From: Mesostigma viride
Lineage: Eukaryota; Streptophyta; Mesostigmatophyceae; Mesostigmatales; Mesostigmataceae
Direction of reading: 5' to 3'
Assembly: GCA_009746045.1 (NCBI GenBank)
Contig: RPFO01000165.1
Coordinates: forward strand, 3,178,641 to 3,242,640
DNA length: 64,000 bases
Numbering within the stretch: position 1 is the first letter of the stretch; every line of letters begins with the position of its first letter. The notes under the pieces were generated by a model. It saw only the letters and a list, made by a program, of their open reading frames with translations. It had not been told where the DNA came from and made no database searches. Both the position numbers and the translations under genes were made by a program. Shown piece by piece: positions 22,412 to 34,284 of this stretch.

Positions 22412-22923
22412 TGTTAAAGGGCATGGGGTTATTATTATGGGGACTTAAATTAATAATTTGTAGGTGGTGAATCATTGCCGACTTAAGCGTCAGGAGCCAG
22501 GAAAATTATTTATTACGTCCATATGGTGTGGCTTTCCATGGCTACCTCAAGGTAGCGTGAACATTGGTAATTATGGTAGGTGAGTGGTGGCGGCGGCCCT
22601 GGTATGGGCATGGGCCGACAATGGGTCGATAACGACAGCTGGTATGTTGGAACATGGTGCATGCGCATGCATGACTCGGTACGGCATGGTATGACATGCA
22701 CATGACACAATACTATAATCTGGTGAAGATAGTGACCAATGGTCCTAGTGCCATTGTACAACTTGGCACATAGTCATAGTGTCCATTCACGTAGGACAAA
22801 TCCCACTTAGGTACTACTATCCGAGCATATCTATTTGTTAATTAGGGCTCGAATACAATTGCCCGTATTATAGATTTCTGCACGGTCAGCATAATGGGCA
22901 TATTCAAGACAGGATTCTTGACA
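22412..22923 (-). repeat. 3' LTR of non-autonomous element, copy 2
   Basis: 512-bp direct repeat of 24577-25088. On the plus strand it runs TGTTAAAGG to TTCTTGACA. The minus-strand ORF 22513-22761 inside it recurs in every LTR of the family and is probably not coding. Confidence 0.92.
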
Positions 22924-24576
22924 CCCTCCTTGCACATGATGCTGTCTATAAATACAAATGCTAGATCCTGGGCGAGGGTAGTCGGGTACCTAAGTGGATT
23001 CCCTCCTTACACGACACCCTGGTCTTGATATAAAACAGCAAGAAAAATGAGGGCAAGGTTGTGTAGCCCCATATTGTCACATGGAGTGCGCCACACGAGG
23101 GTGGAGCCAAACTGGAAACAGGCTCTTAAACTGTAAGGACTGGTTGCTCAGTGTTGAGTCTGGATGCAGACTGTAGCCGGTACTGGTTGATGCCAGGGTT
23201 GCAGCTGGAAACGTTGGGTACTGGTAGCTGCTGGTAAACCGGTGACGTCAGCTGTTGTGTGTGCACACACGATCTATGCTGTGTGTGGGTACAGTGTCTT
23301 GTGTGGTGCTGGTAGTGCTACTTTGACTTGTTTGCCAACAGGGTTTGGTGCAACTTACTGCAACTACTACAAGGTGAACTGTGACGTGAGGATGTAGAGC
23401 TGGTTGCTGGACTGCTACTTGCTAGCTAGACAAGTGCGTGCAGCTGACTGCAGCTACTATCTACTCTACGCCTGTGGTGGAGAGTCATGCATGTGCTGCT
23501 GGGTGCTACTACTTCTCCTTGCTGGCTAGGCAAGTGTGGGTAGCTGCCTGCATGGACTATGCAGTGTACTCTGTTCCTGCTGGTGTTGCCTGCTGTGCTT
23601 GTTGATGCCAGTGTGATGGTGCTGATGGGACTGTGCTGTTACTGCTGCCTACATTACAGTATGGGGCAACTGGTTGCTAGTGGGTGTCTAGTGCTGGCAC
23701 GTGATAGTGCAACTAGCTGTTACTGCTGCTAGTGGTGCCTGCAACTAGTTAAATGTGACTGAATTATAAAACTGCAACTAGTGCTGAAAACAACGTGGGG
23801 AGTTAGTGAGCACCCTCCTTAGTGTGGTGTGCAGCTGTGTCAGCAGGCTGGCCTTGAGAGCAGGACCCAGGGAATGTTCCCTTTTTTCTTGGAAACTTGG
23901 AGCATGGCAGGCTCTGGGCTCTTGAAGTGATGACCGTTAAAAAAGAATTCCGGTTTAAAAGAATGCGCCCAAAAGAATGTTGATGCCACGCGAAATGGTG
24001 CCGGTACAAAAGAAAGACCGGTTCTCATGAAAAATTCTTGAGGTAAACAGCTCCGCCGATTTCTCGTCGATGCTCACAGCTCGCGCAGCTCAGTGGGAGC
24101 CCGTCAGTGACCCCGCGCCGATTGAACGCACTGCACTCGGCCAAAAATGTGCTGCCAGGTAAAAAATCACTGGCGCTGCCTGGAACCAGAGCCGGCACCT
24201 TTTGAGTGCCAGGCTTCAGTGCCGACGTCCCCATCACCGAAATGTTGGCGTTTGATCAGTTTCGGGCATATATAAGTATAAAAGCGTAGATCTGGCCTGC
24301 GCACCGGAGCTTGGGAAATTCTTGACGGATTTTAGCGACGGTAGGTGTCACCCCGAATATTTGGTGTTACCACACATTGAAGTAAGTCGATTGAAAGCCT
24401 TGAATTTCACGGTAGCATCTGCGCCATAATCATGGTCGTATCAAGTACAAGAATTCGACCAAGCTGCTCCGTATATGAAAATATAAACTATGATCAAGGC
24501 GCTCAATAAAATGTGAGCTGCCGCTTAGAGGTTGGTTAATTCCGTTGAAAGATCTTGCCCCGGACCTCCGATACCA
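22924..24576 (-). other. Internal region of non-autonomous element, copy 2
   Basis: 1653 bp collinear with copy 1 and with fragment 1-690. Nothing resembling a retroelement protein is present. It likely carries only signals for packaging and reverse transcription. Confidence 0.7.
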
Positions 24577-25088
24577 TGTTAAAGGGCATGGGGTTATTAT
24601 TATGGGGACTTAAATTAATAATTTGTAGGTGGTGAATCATTGCCGACTTAAGCGTCAGGAGCCAGGAAAATTATTTATTACGTCCATATGGTGTGGCTTT
24701 CCATGGCTACCTCAAGGTAGCGTGAACATTGGTAATTATGGTAGGTGAGTGGTGGCGGCGGCCCTGGTATGGGCATGGGCCGACAATGGGTCGATAACGA
24801 CAGCTGGTATGTTGGAACATGGTGCATGCGCATGCATGACTCGGTACGGCATGGTATGACATGCACATGACACAATACTATAATCTGGTGAAGATAGTGA
24901 CCAATGGTCCTAGTGCCATTGTACAACTTGGCACATAGTCATAGTGTCCATTCACGTAGGACAAATCCCACTTAGGTACTACTATCCGAGCATATCTATT
25001 TGTTAATTAGGGCTCGAATACAATTGCCCGTATTATAGATTTCTGCACGGTCAGCATAATGGGCATATTCAAGACAGGATTCTTGACA
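24577..25088 (-). repeat. 5' LTR of non-autonomous element, copy 2
   Basis: 512-bp LTR whose minus-strand end TTTAACA is followed directly by the TGGTATCGGAG primer site. Flanked outside by the GTATT duplication. Confidence 0.92.
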
Positions 25089-26310
25089 GTATTCAACATC
25101 TGATGTTATTGCACTACAAATTACAAAGTCTTTTGTACGCTTTCCTTACCCAGGCGTAGTATTTTGGGGACGGAGCCGGTGGAGCATGCATGTCATTGTT
25201 TATGAAAGCAAAGAGTACCCTAATATGTGAGACAACTATGACTAGACGTTGTTGATAGATCACTAAGGAGACAACCAGCGCAAGCCCGGCCGAAATCCGA
25301 AGAATCCGGACCATGGTAGATCAAGCCTGCCTTTAGAGTCTAATTCATTAATTTATTAATGGACAAACTAAGACATCTATATGGGAGCAAAGATGGGACA
25401 TTTCGGTTACGCCAATACAAATTCGCGGTCAAACATATATCTCGATAGAGGCAAGCATATGGGTCTTTTTGAACTGCAAGGCAATCATTAAGTCATAAAT
25501 ACCATATACCCGAAAAGGAGCCAACTGTACCGCGATCCATACAAGTAAAATCATTGTGCAATTTTCCCCCCTTTTTTATGTGTACTTGTGACCTTTTTAT
25601 AATTAGTCTCGGCCCCCGCCCCCCGCTAATTTGCTAATTTGCTAAAAAGGAGCCCATTTTACCACTCCATACAAGCATAATCATTGTGCAAATTTTTTTC
25701 CCTTTTTTTTAAAATGTGTACTTGTGACCTTGTAGTGTACTTGTGACCTTGTGTTGTTTTAGTTTGTTTCTGTATGTGTGTTTGTGTAGCCTTTTTACCT
25801 ACATGAGTGTTTTTTTTTCATAAATTTTTTGTGTTACCCATTCTCTTATATTCCAAGTGCAAGTATACGGAAAGTACTGAAGTCGCGGTAGCGTCGCGGA
25901 TACGTTTCTACTTTCTAGATCGATGGCGCAGTCGACGGTTACAATGCAGAGAAGCGGTGTTAACCCCACGGTTACAAATGGCAACGACCTCAGTCGCACA
26001 TCTCCGTAGCGCCATGGGAAGGGCAAATGTCTCTAGAATCTCCGTTTGGCCGGGAACTAGCGTACGATTTTCACAGATTTTCACTCAAGTTGGTCGCCCG
26101 GACTGGAATATTTGCTCGCGTTCAGTGGGCCCTAAATGTGCACAGGTTCCGTAGACGGTTGTAGTAGAGTATGTGACGTGTCCGGCCGGAGACCGGCCAC
26201 AAACGCCGGAGAGGCACAATATTGGTTACTACCGGGGGCCCGGGGGCGAAGCCCCCGTTCTTGTCAACATATATACTAATTTTTGTAAAACGCAGCCGTG
26301 GCACACTTTT
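25089..26310. other. AT-rich stretch without a supported gene; diverged direct repeat
   Basis: No ORF here looks real. A diverged direct repeat links about 25513-25600 and 25644-25750 (AAAAGGAGCC, CCATACAAG, TCATTGTGCA, TGTGTACTTGTGACC), with the last motif repeated once more at 25735-25755. The right part turns GC-rich and holds the hairpin described separately. Confidence 0.6.
26182..26257. other. GC-rich palindrome pair, shared with 47554-47608
   Basis: GGCCGGAGACCGGCCACAAA is followed by the perfect hairpin CGGGGGC-GAA-GCCCCCG (26241-26257). The same pairing of a GGCCGG...CCGGCC palindrome plus ACAAA and a (G/C)-stem hairpin with a GAA loop appears at 47554-47608. It may be one end of a dispersed element; hairpins like this often mark the 3' end of rolling-circle transposons. 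Confidence 0.4.
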
Positions 26311-26922
26311 TCGGTTTTCTCTGAATATAGTTTAATAAACGCATGCGGGAAAGATAAGGCCGCCATGCCTTGGCCTGGATGTGGAAGGCTGTCTGCGACA
26401 CTGTGGGCTGACTAATGCGATCTGTACAAAGGGTTTCCTGCTCGCCCGAATTTTCCTTGGATGACCCGGTTGTTTATAAGGGTCGGTGGCTATTAATTAG
26501 CGGTCCGAGAAAATTAATTGTAGGTTTTATACGACTTGCTTGCAAAGATTCGTGTTTGGTTGCACCAGCTGAGGTTAGGTGGGGACCTGTAGGGTCGGCT
26601 GGTTGCTTAACGAATCTTTGGCTGATTTGGGTTCTTTAGTGAGTCGTGATTAATTATTGTATAGTGGATTCGGACCGGCCCAAGGGGTCGATGGGCGAGT
26701 TTTATGTTTGTCAGTCTTGGGAACCTTGTACAACTACCTGTACGGTTAACGCACTAGCCTGGGGGTGCGTGGCCACGTTGTTTGTAGTGGCGTTTTCAGC
26801 ACTGTTCAGGCCGGCGTGTGACGCATGCCGGTGTTAATTAATTTAGGATGATGTCAGCTTGTGTGTCGGCGGGCCATGCCTTAAGCAAGCTAGGCAGGCA
26901 ATGATCCGCAATTGTTTCTTTC
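26311..26922 (+). repeat. TCGG-ended modular repeat, copy a
   Basis: It starts TCGGTTTTCTCTGAATATAG and is nearly identical to 46055-46663 over about 610 bp, ending at CAATTGTTTCTTTC. Short plus ORFs (26415-26639, 26646-26837) occur in both copies without a recognisable product. It is the one copy whose left neighbour base is T rather than A. Confidence 0.7.
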
Positions 26923-27283
26923 ACAATGGCGGCAATGACCGCCTGTGCAAAATTGCACATTCTAGCGCGGTTTGCATCTGTCTTGTAGCCGAGGCAGATG
27001 GTGGCACAACCGCTAAGTTGTTCGACCAAGCATAGTATCGTTGGTCGTGCAACGGAAAGAAAATTTAAATTTACCCCCATGTCGTTTTCCCCGGCTGCGG
27101 GTCTTTTTGACATGGGCAAAGGATGGGGCGCTACTCCGGCGGTTTGGCCAGCTTCGGCGGAGCTGTTTATAAGTTTCTAAAACAGCTCTAGTGTCACAGT
27201 CACATCGCAGGCTTGCCACCTTGCGATGGTAAGTGGGACGCGACCTGGACTCAAAAGGTCCTGAACCAGGTTCCTGTCAGCAA
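26923..27283. other. Unassigned stretch between modular repeats
   Basis: No supported gene. ORFs on both strands overlap here but none resembles a known protein. It may be the distal part of the preceding repeat, as the second copy diverges at this point. Confidence 0.4.
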
Positions 27284-30200
27284 TCGGATTTCTCTGAAAA
27301 TAGTTTCTTATAATGGGCGAGAACGAACGCCGCAATCGAAGTGTTCCTGACGGCGGCAAAGATTACGTGGCACGCTCTTGGGGTTCCAGTTTCGCTGGCA
27401 CGGCCGGCGACTAGGGCCGTTTTTAGCGGATGATAATCAGTTTGGATTTTGTAACTGGGTGATTAGTTACGGGCAGTTTTCGTTGTTGTTCAGGCGGTTA
27501 AAAAGGTCGTATTTATAAGGCCTTTTAATTTTGTATGCTGGCCTGAAACTGCCTTTGATTGGCGACTAGTGTAGTTAAAAGTTCTGACTCGAATCATTTT
27601 GCTGACATTTCGTAGTTGCCGGTCTGACATTAGTTGTGTCAGTAAGGCTGGGATTTTTTTTAGGGGCGTTGCCATGTAGCATGTTGTGTCGTCTTTTTAG
27701 GGACCTTGCGAGGAAGGGGAAGGTCTTTTTTCTTGCATGACGCTGGGCACGCGTTGGCCGAGGCTATGGTGATGCAAGGAATGCCGACGCCTCCCCGGCC
27801 TTGTGCCCGCTCGGGCGCAGGGCTTAATTAAATTAACAGACGGGCGGCAGCCCCTGAGCTTCCGGTTTCACGGAAGTCACAGCGGCTGCCAAGTGTCCGG
27901 ACTGATTCTCACTTTGGAACTGGGTCCGGATGGTTGGGAATCTGCGCAGGAGGTTGGGCTGCGCTAGTGCAATATTCAGATCGAATATGAAGGGGAAGAT
28001 CTGCTTGTCGAAACGGAAGGGCTGGCCTGCGTGGCAGCCTTGTACCTGAGGATGCTTGCGCTTCGGGTTAAGGTTCTGTGACGTTGGCTGGCCTGCCTTG
28101 GGCTGGTTCGTACCTGGGGATGCTTGCGCTCCGGGATGGACTAGTTGAGGTCGTGGCGATAATTTTAATAAATTTAAAAATATTTTCACTCACACCGTTG
28201 TTTGGCGCGCGGTCTCGGCGCTGGGGGTGAGGGCTGATATGCGGCCTTGATTATATGCCTAACGGTAAATCTGTTAGCATGGTAGGTGCGGGGGTGTGCC
28301 CCCTGTCAAGGACGATGCTCTCCTAAAGGGGTCATGGCGAAATATAGTGAGAAACGAAACTTGGGGTTTCGGTAATTGCTTGATCGCTGTGTCTTCTGCT
28401 TTGTCTTCGCAACAACAACAACTCCTGTTGCCGATCGGAGGGGAGGCCTTCTTTGGGGTCGGTGGCGGGCCCTGCAAAGGGTCAATTCGCGGGAATGTGG
28501 TTACCCATAACAGTGCATCAATGCATCCACAGCTGCTGGTGTTAAAACGGGGTCCATTGCGGCAGGGCATTCTCGATGGACACGCGGTCCTGGGAGAGAG
28601 GGGAGCGGCTTTGAGTCAGCCAGGCGTGGGGGAGTTGGGGATTCGCAAACTTTGCTCGGAGAACTGCAAATGGCAGGGGACGCCATTTTGCTGTCCATTT
28701 TAACACGTCGTTTGTATCCAGTCCTATGGAGAGGACTGAGTTGAACTCAGTCCTCTCCAGAGGATCGAGTTTTTGGGTTTCGTAGAAAATTCGTCCCGGT
28801 CAGAATGTTTGACCAAAAAATTCTCTTAAAATTTATTCAAATACTACGTGAAAAGATCTTTCTTGGACATATTTTTGGGATTTTTTTGGATTTGGTATGA
28901 GCGGTCAAATGTACGGTCAAAGTACAGGTGGTAAGGGTACTTTTTCCCGTGAAACGTGCGTTCCGGAAATGCACGACCTAGCCATGGCGGCTTGCGCCCA
29001 TGCATGCAGTTTACGTTTGTGGAAGAGTTAGCTGGCCAAACTCATTAAATAGCTTTTATATGTCATATAGATGATACAACTCAACTTTTGGCTCGCGGGG
29101 ATGCGATTTAGCAGGTGTCGGCGCTGTTCTTGCTAGAAAAAACTGCGATCAGACAGGTCGACGGAATTGACGACTGTGATTGCGTTCCGGCGCAAGTTCG
29201 AGGGTTTATAGTTTTCTTTCTACCTTTTAACGTGCATAGTATTAGAATAAATTGAGTGGCAAGTATAGATTCGATGATTTCGACCTCTCTGTCACGTCAT
29301 GGTTTGTGTACCGCAAAGTGCCAGTTTTGCGGGCACCGCCTGGGCCAAGGTAACGCCGTCCGTGCCTGGTAAAGCTGGAATATCGTAGCCTCATCGCTTC
29401 TTAATGTTTGTACATGAGTTAAGCTTGCAAGGAGTTGTCAGGTTCAAGTCTTGATGCTCTTTCTTGACCGTTGCCTGCACCTCTCTAAAACCCCATTTTC
29501 AGATGATGTTACCAGGCGTTTGCCTTACCCCAGTGTAGTTGTGCAGGTTTTTAGGAGCTGTACAGGTTTGAACACCTTCATAGATGTTAGTTATTCCTAT
29601 GCTTCGTTTATACTGCATGGTTATGTGGCCATGGGTTGCATCAAGGGTGCTTTCAAGCTTCTGCGGGTGAGTGAAAAGTCTTGGTGATAAACCACTGCCA
29701 TCAGGTGCCAGCAACTATGTTGGCCACACCATGGCAATGCAAAACAGTTTTAGCCATATCTATTCTTGTTAGAAACACATGAAATATGCTTAATCTACCC
29801 ATTATATTGGTGGTTGACACTTATAATATAACCCTTTGTTGGTAGGTATCCAAACCCATTCCCTACGTCCAGGCATAGGCTCTCACACATGATAAGGTAT
29901 AGTATAACTGCAATATGATGATGCAAGTGTGTTGTCCTGTTATGCTTGAAGGGAAATGAGTTGATTGGGATGGTTGGTGGCCACGGTGGTGTGTAGTATG
30001 ACCGCACTTACATGCTAGCATTTTGCTAGCAAAGGCTCAGTCCTCTCCAGAGGACTGGCAGTTTTTGGCGTGTTTCAGGCAGTGGCAGTGGCCAAATTGA
30101 GCCCAGTTTTTTGCCACGTTTCAAGAACTTTATTTTGCACATGTTTAAGATTTTTGTGCATGCATACGGAATTGATTTATTTTTTTAATACACACCTATA

Positions 30201-30486
30201 CATCAAAAAGTGCCAAATCGCGAGTAAGGGTCAACACCCGAGTAAAATTCTACATGATCCGGTCCATGTATGATTTTTTACACATATTCCAGACACAGAG
30301 CAAGATATTAACTGCTATTAGGCACCTCAAACATATGGGGTACCCCCCTGCCCTTTCTGCTACATGATCTCAAAGTTGGTCAACTCAGTCCTCTCCAGAG
30401 GACTGAGTCGGTACAAACGACGTGTTAAGCGACCACTTAACGTTTTCAATAAGAAGTTGGTGGAGTGGGAGCAATGGATACACGAA
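27284..30486 (+). repeat. TCGG-ended modular repeat, copy b, interrupted by a TTAA element
   Basis: Copy b starts TCGGATTTCTCTGAAAATAG. Its first 453 bases (to 27736) match copy c (30487-30939), and its final module (28633-28699 plus 30425-30486, split by the TTAA transposon) matches 30967-31094. Between them it has about 0.9 kb absent from copy c, including a duplicated motif GGATGCTTGCGCT (28050 and 28119). It ends ACACGAA and abuts copy c with no spacer. No protein is recognised. Confidence 0.6.
28704..30424. mobile_element. TTAA-flanked DNA transposon, non-autonomous (piggyBac or Kolobok type)
   Basis: The ends CACGTCGTTTGTA and TACAAACGACGTG are perfect inverted repeats flanked by TTAA at 28700-28703 and 30425-30428. 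The related module at 30967-31094 shows the empty site with a single TTAA near 31033, which proves insertion. TTAA duplication is typical of piggyBac and Kolobok families. No transposase is visible in 1721 bp. Subterminal palindromes based on AGTCCTCTCCAGAGGACT recur near 28744-28765, 30038-30056 and 30385-30405, and TGCTAGCA-TTT-TGCTAGCA at about 30013-30031. Confidence 0.85.
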
Positions 30487-31094
30487 TCGGATTTCTCTGA
30501 AAATAGTTTCTTATAATGGGCGAGAACGAACGCCGCAATCGAAGTGTTCCTGACGGCGGCAAAGATTACGTGGCACGCTCTTGGGGTTCCAGTTTTGCTG
30601 GCACGGCCGGCGACTAGGGCCGTTTTTAGCGGATGATAATCAGTTTGGATTTTGTAACTGGGTGATTAGTTACGGGCAGTTTTCGTTGTTGTTCAGGCGG
30701 TTAAAAAGGTCGTGTTTATAAGGCCTTTTAATTTTGTATGCTGGCCTGAAACTGCCTTTGATTGGCGACTAGTGTAGTTAAAAGTTCTGACTCGAATCAT
30801 TTTGCTGACATTTCGTAGTTGCCGGTCTGACATTAGTTGTGTCAGTAAGGCTGGGATTTTTTTTAGGGGCGTTGCCATGTAGCGTGTTGTGTCGTCTTTT
30901 TAGGGACCTTGCGAGGAAGGGGAAGGTCTTTTTTCTTGCCCACCCACCCTCCCTGTGTTTTGTTGTCTTGGGGATTCGCAAACTTTGCTCGGAGAACTGC
31001 AAATGGCAGGGGACGCCATTTTGCTGTCCATTTTAAGCGACCACTTAATGTTTTCAATAAGAAGTTGGTGGAGTGGGAGCAATGGATACACGAA
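30487..31094 (+). repeat. TCGG-ended modular repeat, copy c
   Basis: 608-bp copy starting right after copy b. Bases 30487-30939 match copy b; a CCCACCC-type pyrimidine patch follows; the last module matches the end of copy b and shows the uninterrupted TTAA site. It ends ACACGAA at 31094. Confidence 0.7.
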
Positions 31095-31687
31095 CGGCCT
31101 GTTTTTTTTTCATAAATTATTTTTTGTGGCGGCAGGTCAGTTGTCCAGCTGCCCCTGCCGAGGAGGGGTAGTTGGGGACAATAGGAGCCGCGCGAGAGTT
31201 GCGCTCCGAAGCTAGAAATTTCCCTATTGCGAGACTCGAGTTCGGGAGGGCGTCTTAGGGAGGCGAGGCTACGCCAGACCTTTGTCGTTCCTTTTCGTCT
31301 CAGCACCTGCTGCGCGGCTCAGTCTATTATGGGGTCGTAAAACCTCTTTCCTTTTTGGACGGTTCCGGAATTGCGAAATGCTGGCTCTTTTTGAGGGCTT
31401 GCTTTTGGGGTGGTCACCGGCTTGTGTCGCATTGAACCAGCGGGCCCCTGCGGGGGTTAATATAGCCTAGCGCGGGCTGAGTCGCCATTTAAGATGTTGC
31501 GACACGCTCTTTCGCGCACGGTGGTCATGAGTTTAATCGGCGCAATGGGGTTGGCGCCAGGGGGGGGTAATTGGGTGGAGGCTTCTTGCTTCCGCGTGCG
31601 GATCGAGAAACCTTAAGGCCACTGTTAACTGCTGCATTTGTGGCAGGGCTCCACTTATTGTATTCAATCAAATGCTGGTCTTCTTGG
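31095..31687. other. Repeat remnant left of the gypsy element
   Basis: No supported gene. Bases 31577-31662 match 46680-46765. The final bases up to 31687 (CAAATGCTGGTCTTCTTGG) continue at 46038 across the gypsy element, and the joined block equals the 3' module seen on the minus strand at 48263-48383 and 48866-48986. So this is the 3' end of another modular repeat copy, split by the gypsy insertion. Confidence 0.6.
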
Positions 31688-34060
31688 TGTTACGTCCCAG
31701 CCCAGACACACCTAGCCTGAGCTACGTAGCGAAAGATCCTCCTAGCCGGAATTAGGAATAATTCAAGATGGCCTAATGTCTATCTACCCAGAAAAAGGCC
31801 TCAATTGAGGCCTTTTTATAAATTGGGTGTTGCATGTAATTACAATGAGACAACAAACTTTATTCCAAATATGAGGATAGGTCATGCATTATTATGATTG
31901 TTTTGGGGTTCCCAGCACTTAACATCAGTCATATATGCCCAATACCTATTTAATTATGATTTAATAAAACAGGGTGTCGCTGCGGCGGCACCATGAACAC
32001 AACATGACCATAGGTAGATGCAGAAAAAAGGCGCTAGTACTCAGTTTCCTCTGCCTTTAACGTGTCTTTCGGACCTTACGAGGTTTCCCCACGACACGGT
32101 AAGCATGGCATGACATGGCATGCTCGATCCAAAGGGACCACGCACACACACTTCCGACGGGGCTGTCGCGGAGCACTGCAGGCAGCATTACCCTGCCATG
32201 GGTATTGCACGTAACTACAAGGAATCCACCGCCTCTATAATCAACACGCACAGTGATCATGCATTATAATGATAGTTGTGACCTTCCAAGCGCATAAGCG
32301 CACTCACCAAGCCTCAATACCGACGCAGTTATAATACTTTCCAACAAGGTGATGCTCTTAAGGTAGCACATGAACAGCATGGCAAGATATACAAGCATGA
32401 ATGGACTCTAATAACCAGTTATCTAGACATCTAGCCTATTTGGGGGCCCTTCCAAGGCTGGCCTGTGACATGGGCACCATAGCAGGAACTACCATGCTTC
32501 TTACAGAGGGCACATACGCTTACACAACGGGGCCCAGCCGCAGAGTGCAGCACAACGTAATAACCTGCCTTGAAGTGACACCGGCCAGGTGCCGGTAAAC
32601 AACAAGAAACTGGCAGCGTTACAAACCAAACGATGATACAAACCTTCTCCTACCTGGATGCGGTCAACTTTCACATGCATCGACTCATGGCATCATGAAG
32701 TGCGCACTAACACGAGCAGTGGAGGTCGCTGCGACAGGAACGCTGGTCAAACTCGACTTCTTTAAGCTATCCGGGACCAGCGCAGGCCGCTCCTCCTGCC
32801 GGACAGTAGCTCCATGCATCGTCCTTTGACGTATGAAAACGGCTGCCAACGCCCGGGCCAGCGCTTCTTGCGTACGAGCGCTCCCATAGCCGGGCGCGCG
32901 CGCGTTCTCGCTGTCCGCAACCCAGTTTTTCCTACCTAAAAACACCCCTTCTCTACCTACGGATACACGCCAGAAGGCTCGAAAATAGCCAGTGCCCCTT
33001 TAGTCACGGCTGCCCCAACATCCCCCCCGCCGTTCCGCTAGTCTCCTTCCCAGCATATCGAAGCACCGGCCTGCTGGCAGGCGCACTATCAACGCCATCT
33101 ACGCCCCATCTGAATTTCACTAACCTGGCATTCAGCACACAAATAACGACCCCACGAATTTAAAAATCGACTTTTGACCCATTTAGCGGTCGCGCTAGCT
33201 TCACGGATAATTTATCTGTCCAACGCGCTTCATACTGGTCGAAATGATGCACGAACGTGGCCATACGGTCTATTTTACTCGAGGCCGCCATGGTCGTGCA
33301 TGCGTGAAAATTCGTCGTCCGGTTGCACGAAAGTGGCCAAAATAGGTACTTTTCCACCTCACATATCTTTCAGTAACCGTCGACCCCTGTCGACCCCAAT
33401 GGGTCAGGACGCTCAGCACATATACCAGATTCGCGCCACTGGGGCCGGACGACCCATAGGACCGGTCCTTCCCGCCAAAATGACCATCCCCAGGTGACCT
33501 TGGTGAAAAAGGCCTCAATTGAGCCAAAAGGCCTCAATTGAGGCCTCTGGGTAAATAGACACTAATGTAGGTTGCGCTTCACGACATGAGTCGTGAAATA
33601 TCTGACATCACGGCTTGATGCCAAGCTAATTTGTACACACTTATAATGGCTAGCAAGACCAATTACAAATGGATAATTGCCCCGGGCTCAATGTGTAGGC
33701 GTATTCGCACTTATCATTCATCAAACCAAGAGGACGAGACTCTCGTCCTCGGACTAATTTAACCTAGGTTGGTTGCGGCGCAGATACAACATCAAATCCC
33801 ATTGGGCAATCCAAGTCACTCATTCCGCGTAGGATCCGGGCCGACATCGACCCCCAACTACAGGATCCACGCCTAGAACTATAGACAGACCCAGAACTGG
33901 CGCGGCGCCACGGCACCGGCCCCTAAAAGGTCAACCTAGGACCAAAATAACTAGTCCAATTCACACAATAGTCAATATTCACAAAACCCAGTACAACGGC
34001 CACATGGCCTTAGTAATTTATTCCATTGTTACGTCCGACCAAAAGGGCCGGGACGTAACA
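31688..34060 (-). repeat. 3' LTR of gypsy 1, interrupted by a DNA transposon
   Basis: With the 1785-bp insertion and its 4-bp duplication discounted, this LTR is 584 bp and matches 45453-46032 apart from a few substitutions and a 4-bp indel near the start. The inner side is followed by a minus-strand polypurine tract (34061-34085 read in reverse: GAGGGGGGAGGAG). Confidence 0.9.
31777..33561. mobile_element. DNA transposon with TGTCTAT(C/T)TACCCAG ends, non-autonomous
   Basis: It interrupts the 3' LTR of gypsy 1. The 15-bp ends TGTCTATCTACCCAG and CTGGGTAAATAGACA are inverted with one mismatch. CTAA flanks both sides (31773-31776 and 33562-33565), or TAA if the last base is counted inside; the latter would fit PIF/Harbinger. 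Immediately inside the left end lies a perfect 26-bp palindrome centred on AATT (31791-31816) and a related palindrome precedes the right end (33506-33548). The intact LTR sequence at 45453-46032 is the empty site. No transposase is seen; ORFs 32401-32598, 32685-32945 and 33174-33497 match nothing. Confidence 0.8.
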
Positions 34061-34090
34061 CTCCTCCCCCCTCACGGGGGTCGGTAGTCC
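34061..34090 (-). promoter_or_regulatory. Polypurine tract of gypsy 1
   Basis: On the minus strand the bases before the 3' LTR read GAGGGGGGAGGAG. This is the standard position and composition for the plus-strand primer. The same tract precedes the 3' LTR of gypsy 2 (52417-52440). Confidence 0.75.
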
Positions 34091-34284
34091 CTACCGTACA
34101 AAGATAAGATAAGGAAGCAAAACAATGCTACTATAAGAGTACTATGTCCCAACCTCGGTTCACCCGCAGGTCAGTAATACCAGTTCCTCTAGAGGTTGAT
34201 ACACGAGACCAACCCTGACGTAGTAGCCCGGACTCCGTGAACTGGATCATTCCGCTATCCGTTCCAAAAACTGAAATATCCACT

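Larger units (their letters stand above)
22412..25088 (-). mobile_element. Non-autonomous LTR retrotransposon, copy 2 (complete)
   Basis: Complete copy with 512-bp LTRs (22412-22923 and 24577-25088) and a 5-bp duplication GTATT (22407-22411 and 25089-25093). The primer site on the minus strand, starting at 24576, reads TGGTATCGGAGGTCCGGGGC, and the polypurine tract GCAAGGAGGG abuts the left LTR. No protein domain is encoded, so mobilisation must rely on another element. LTRs within this copy agree with each other but differ from copy 1 at shared sites, so the copies inserted separately. Confidence 0.92.

Noticed and set aside
26311-31094. Canonical Helitron
   Set aside because: TC start after A fits, but no CTRR 3' end and no Rep-helicase; kept as an open finding instead.
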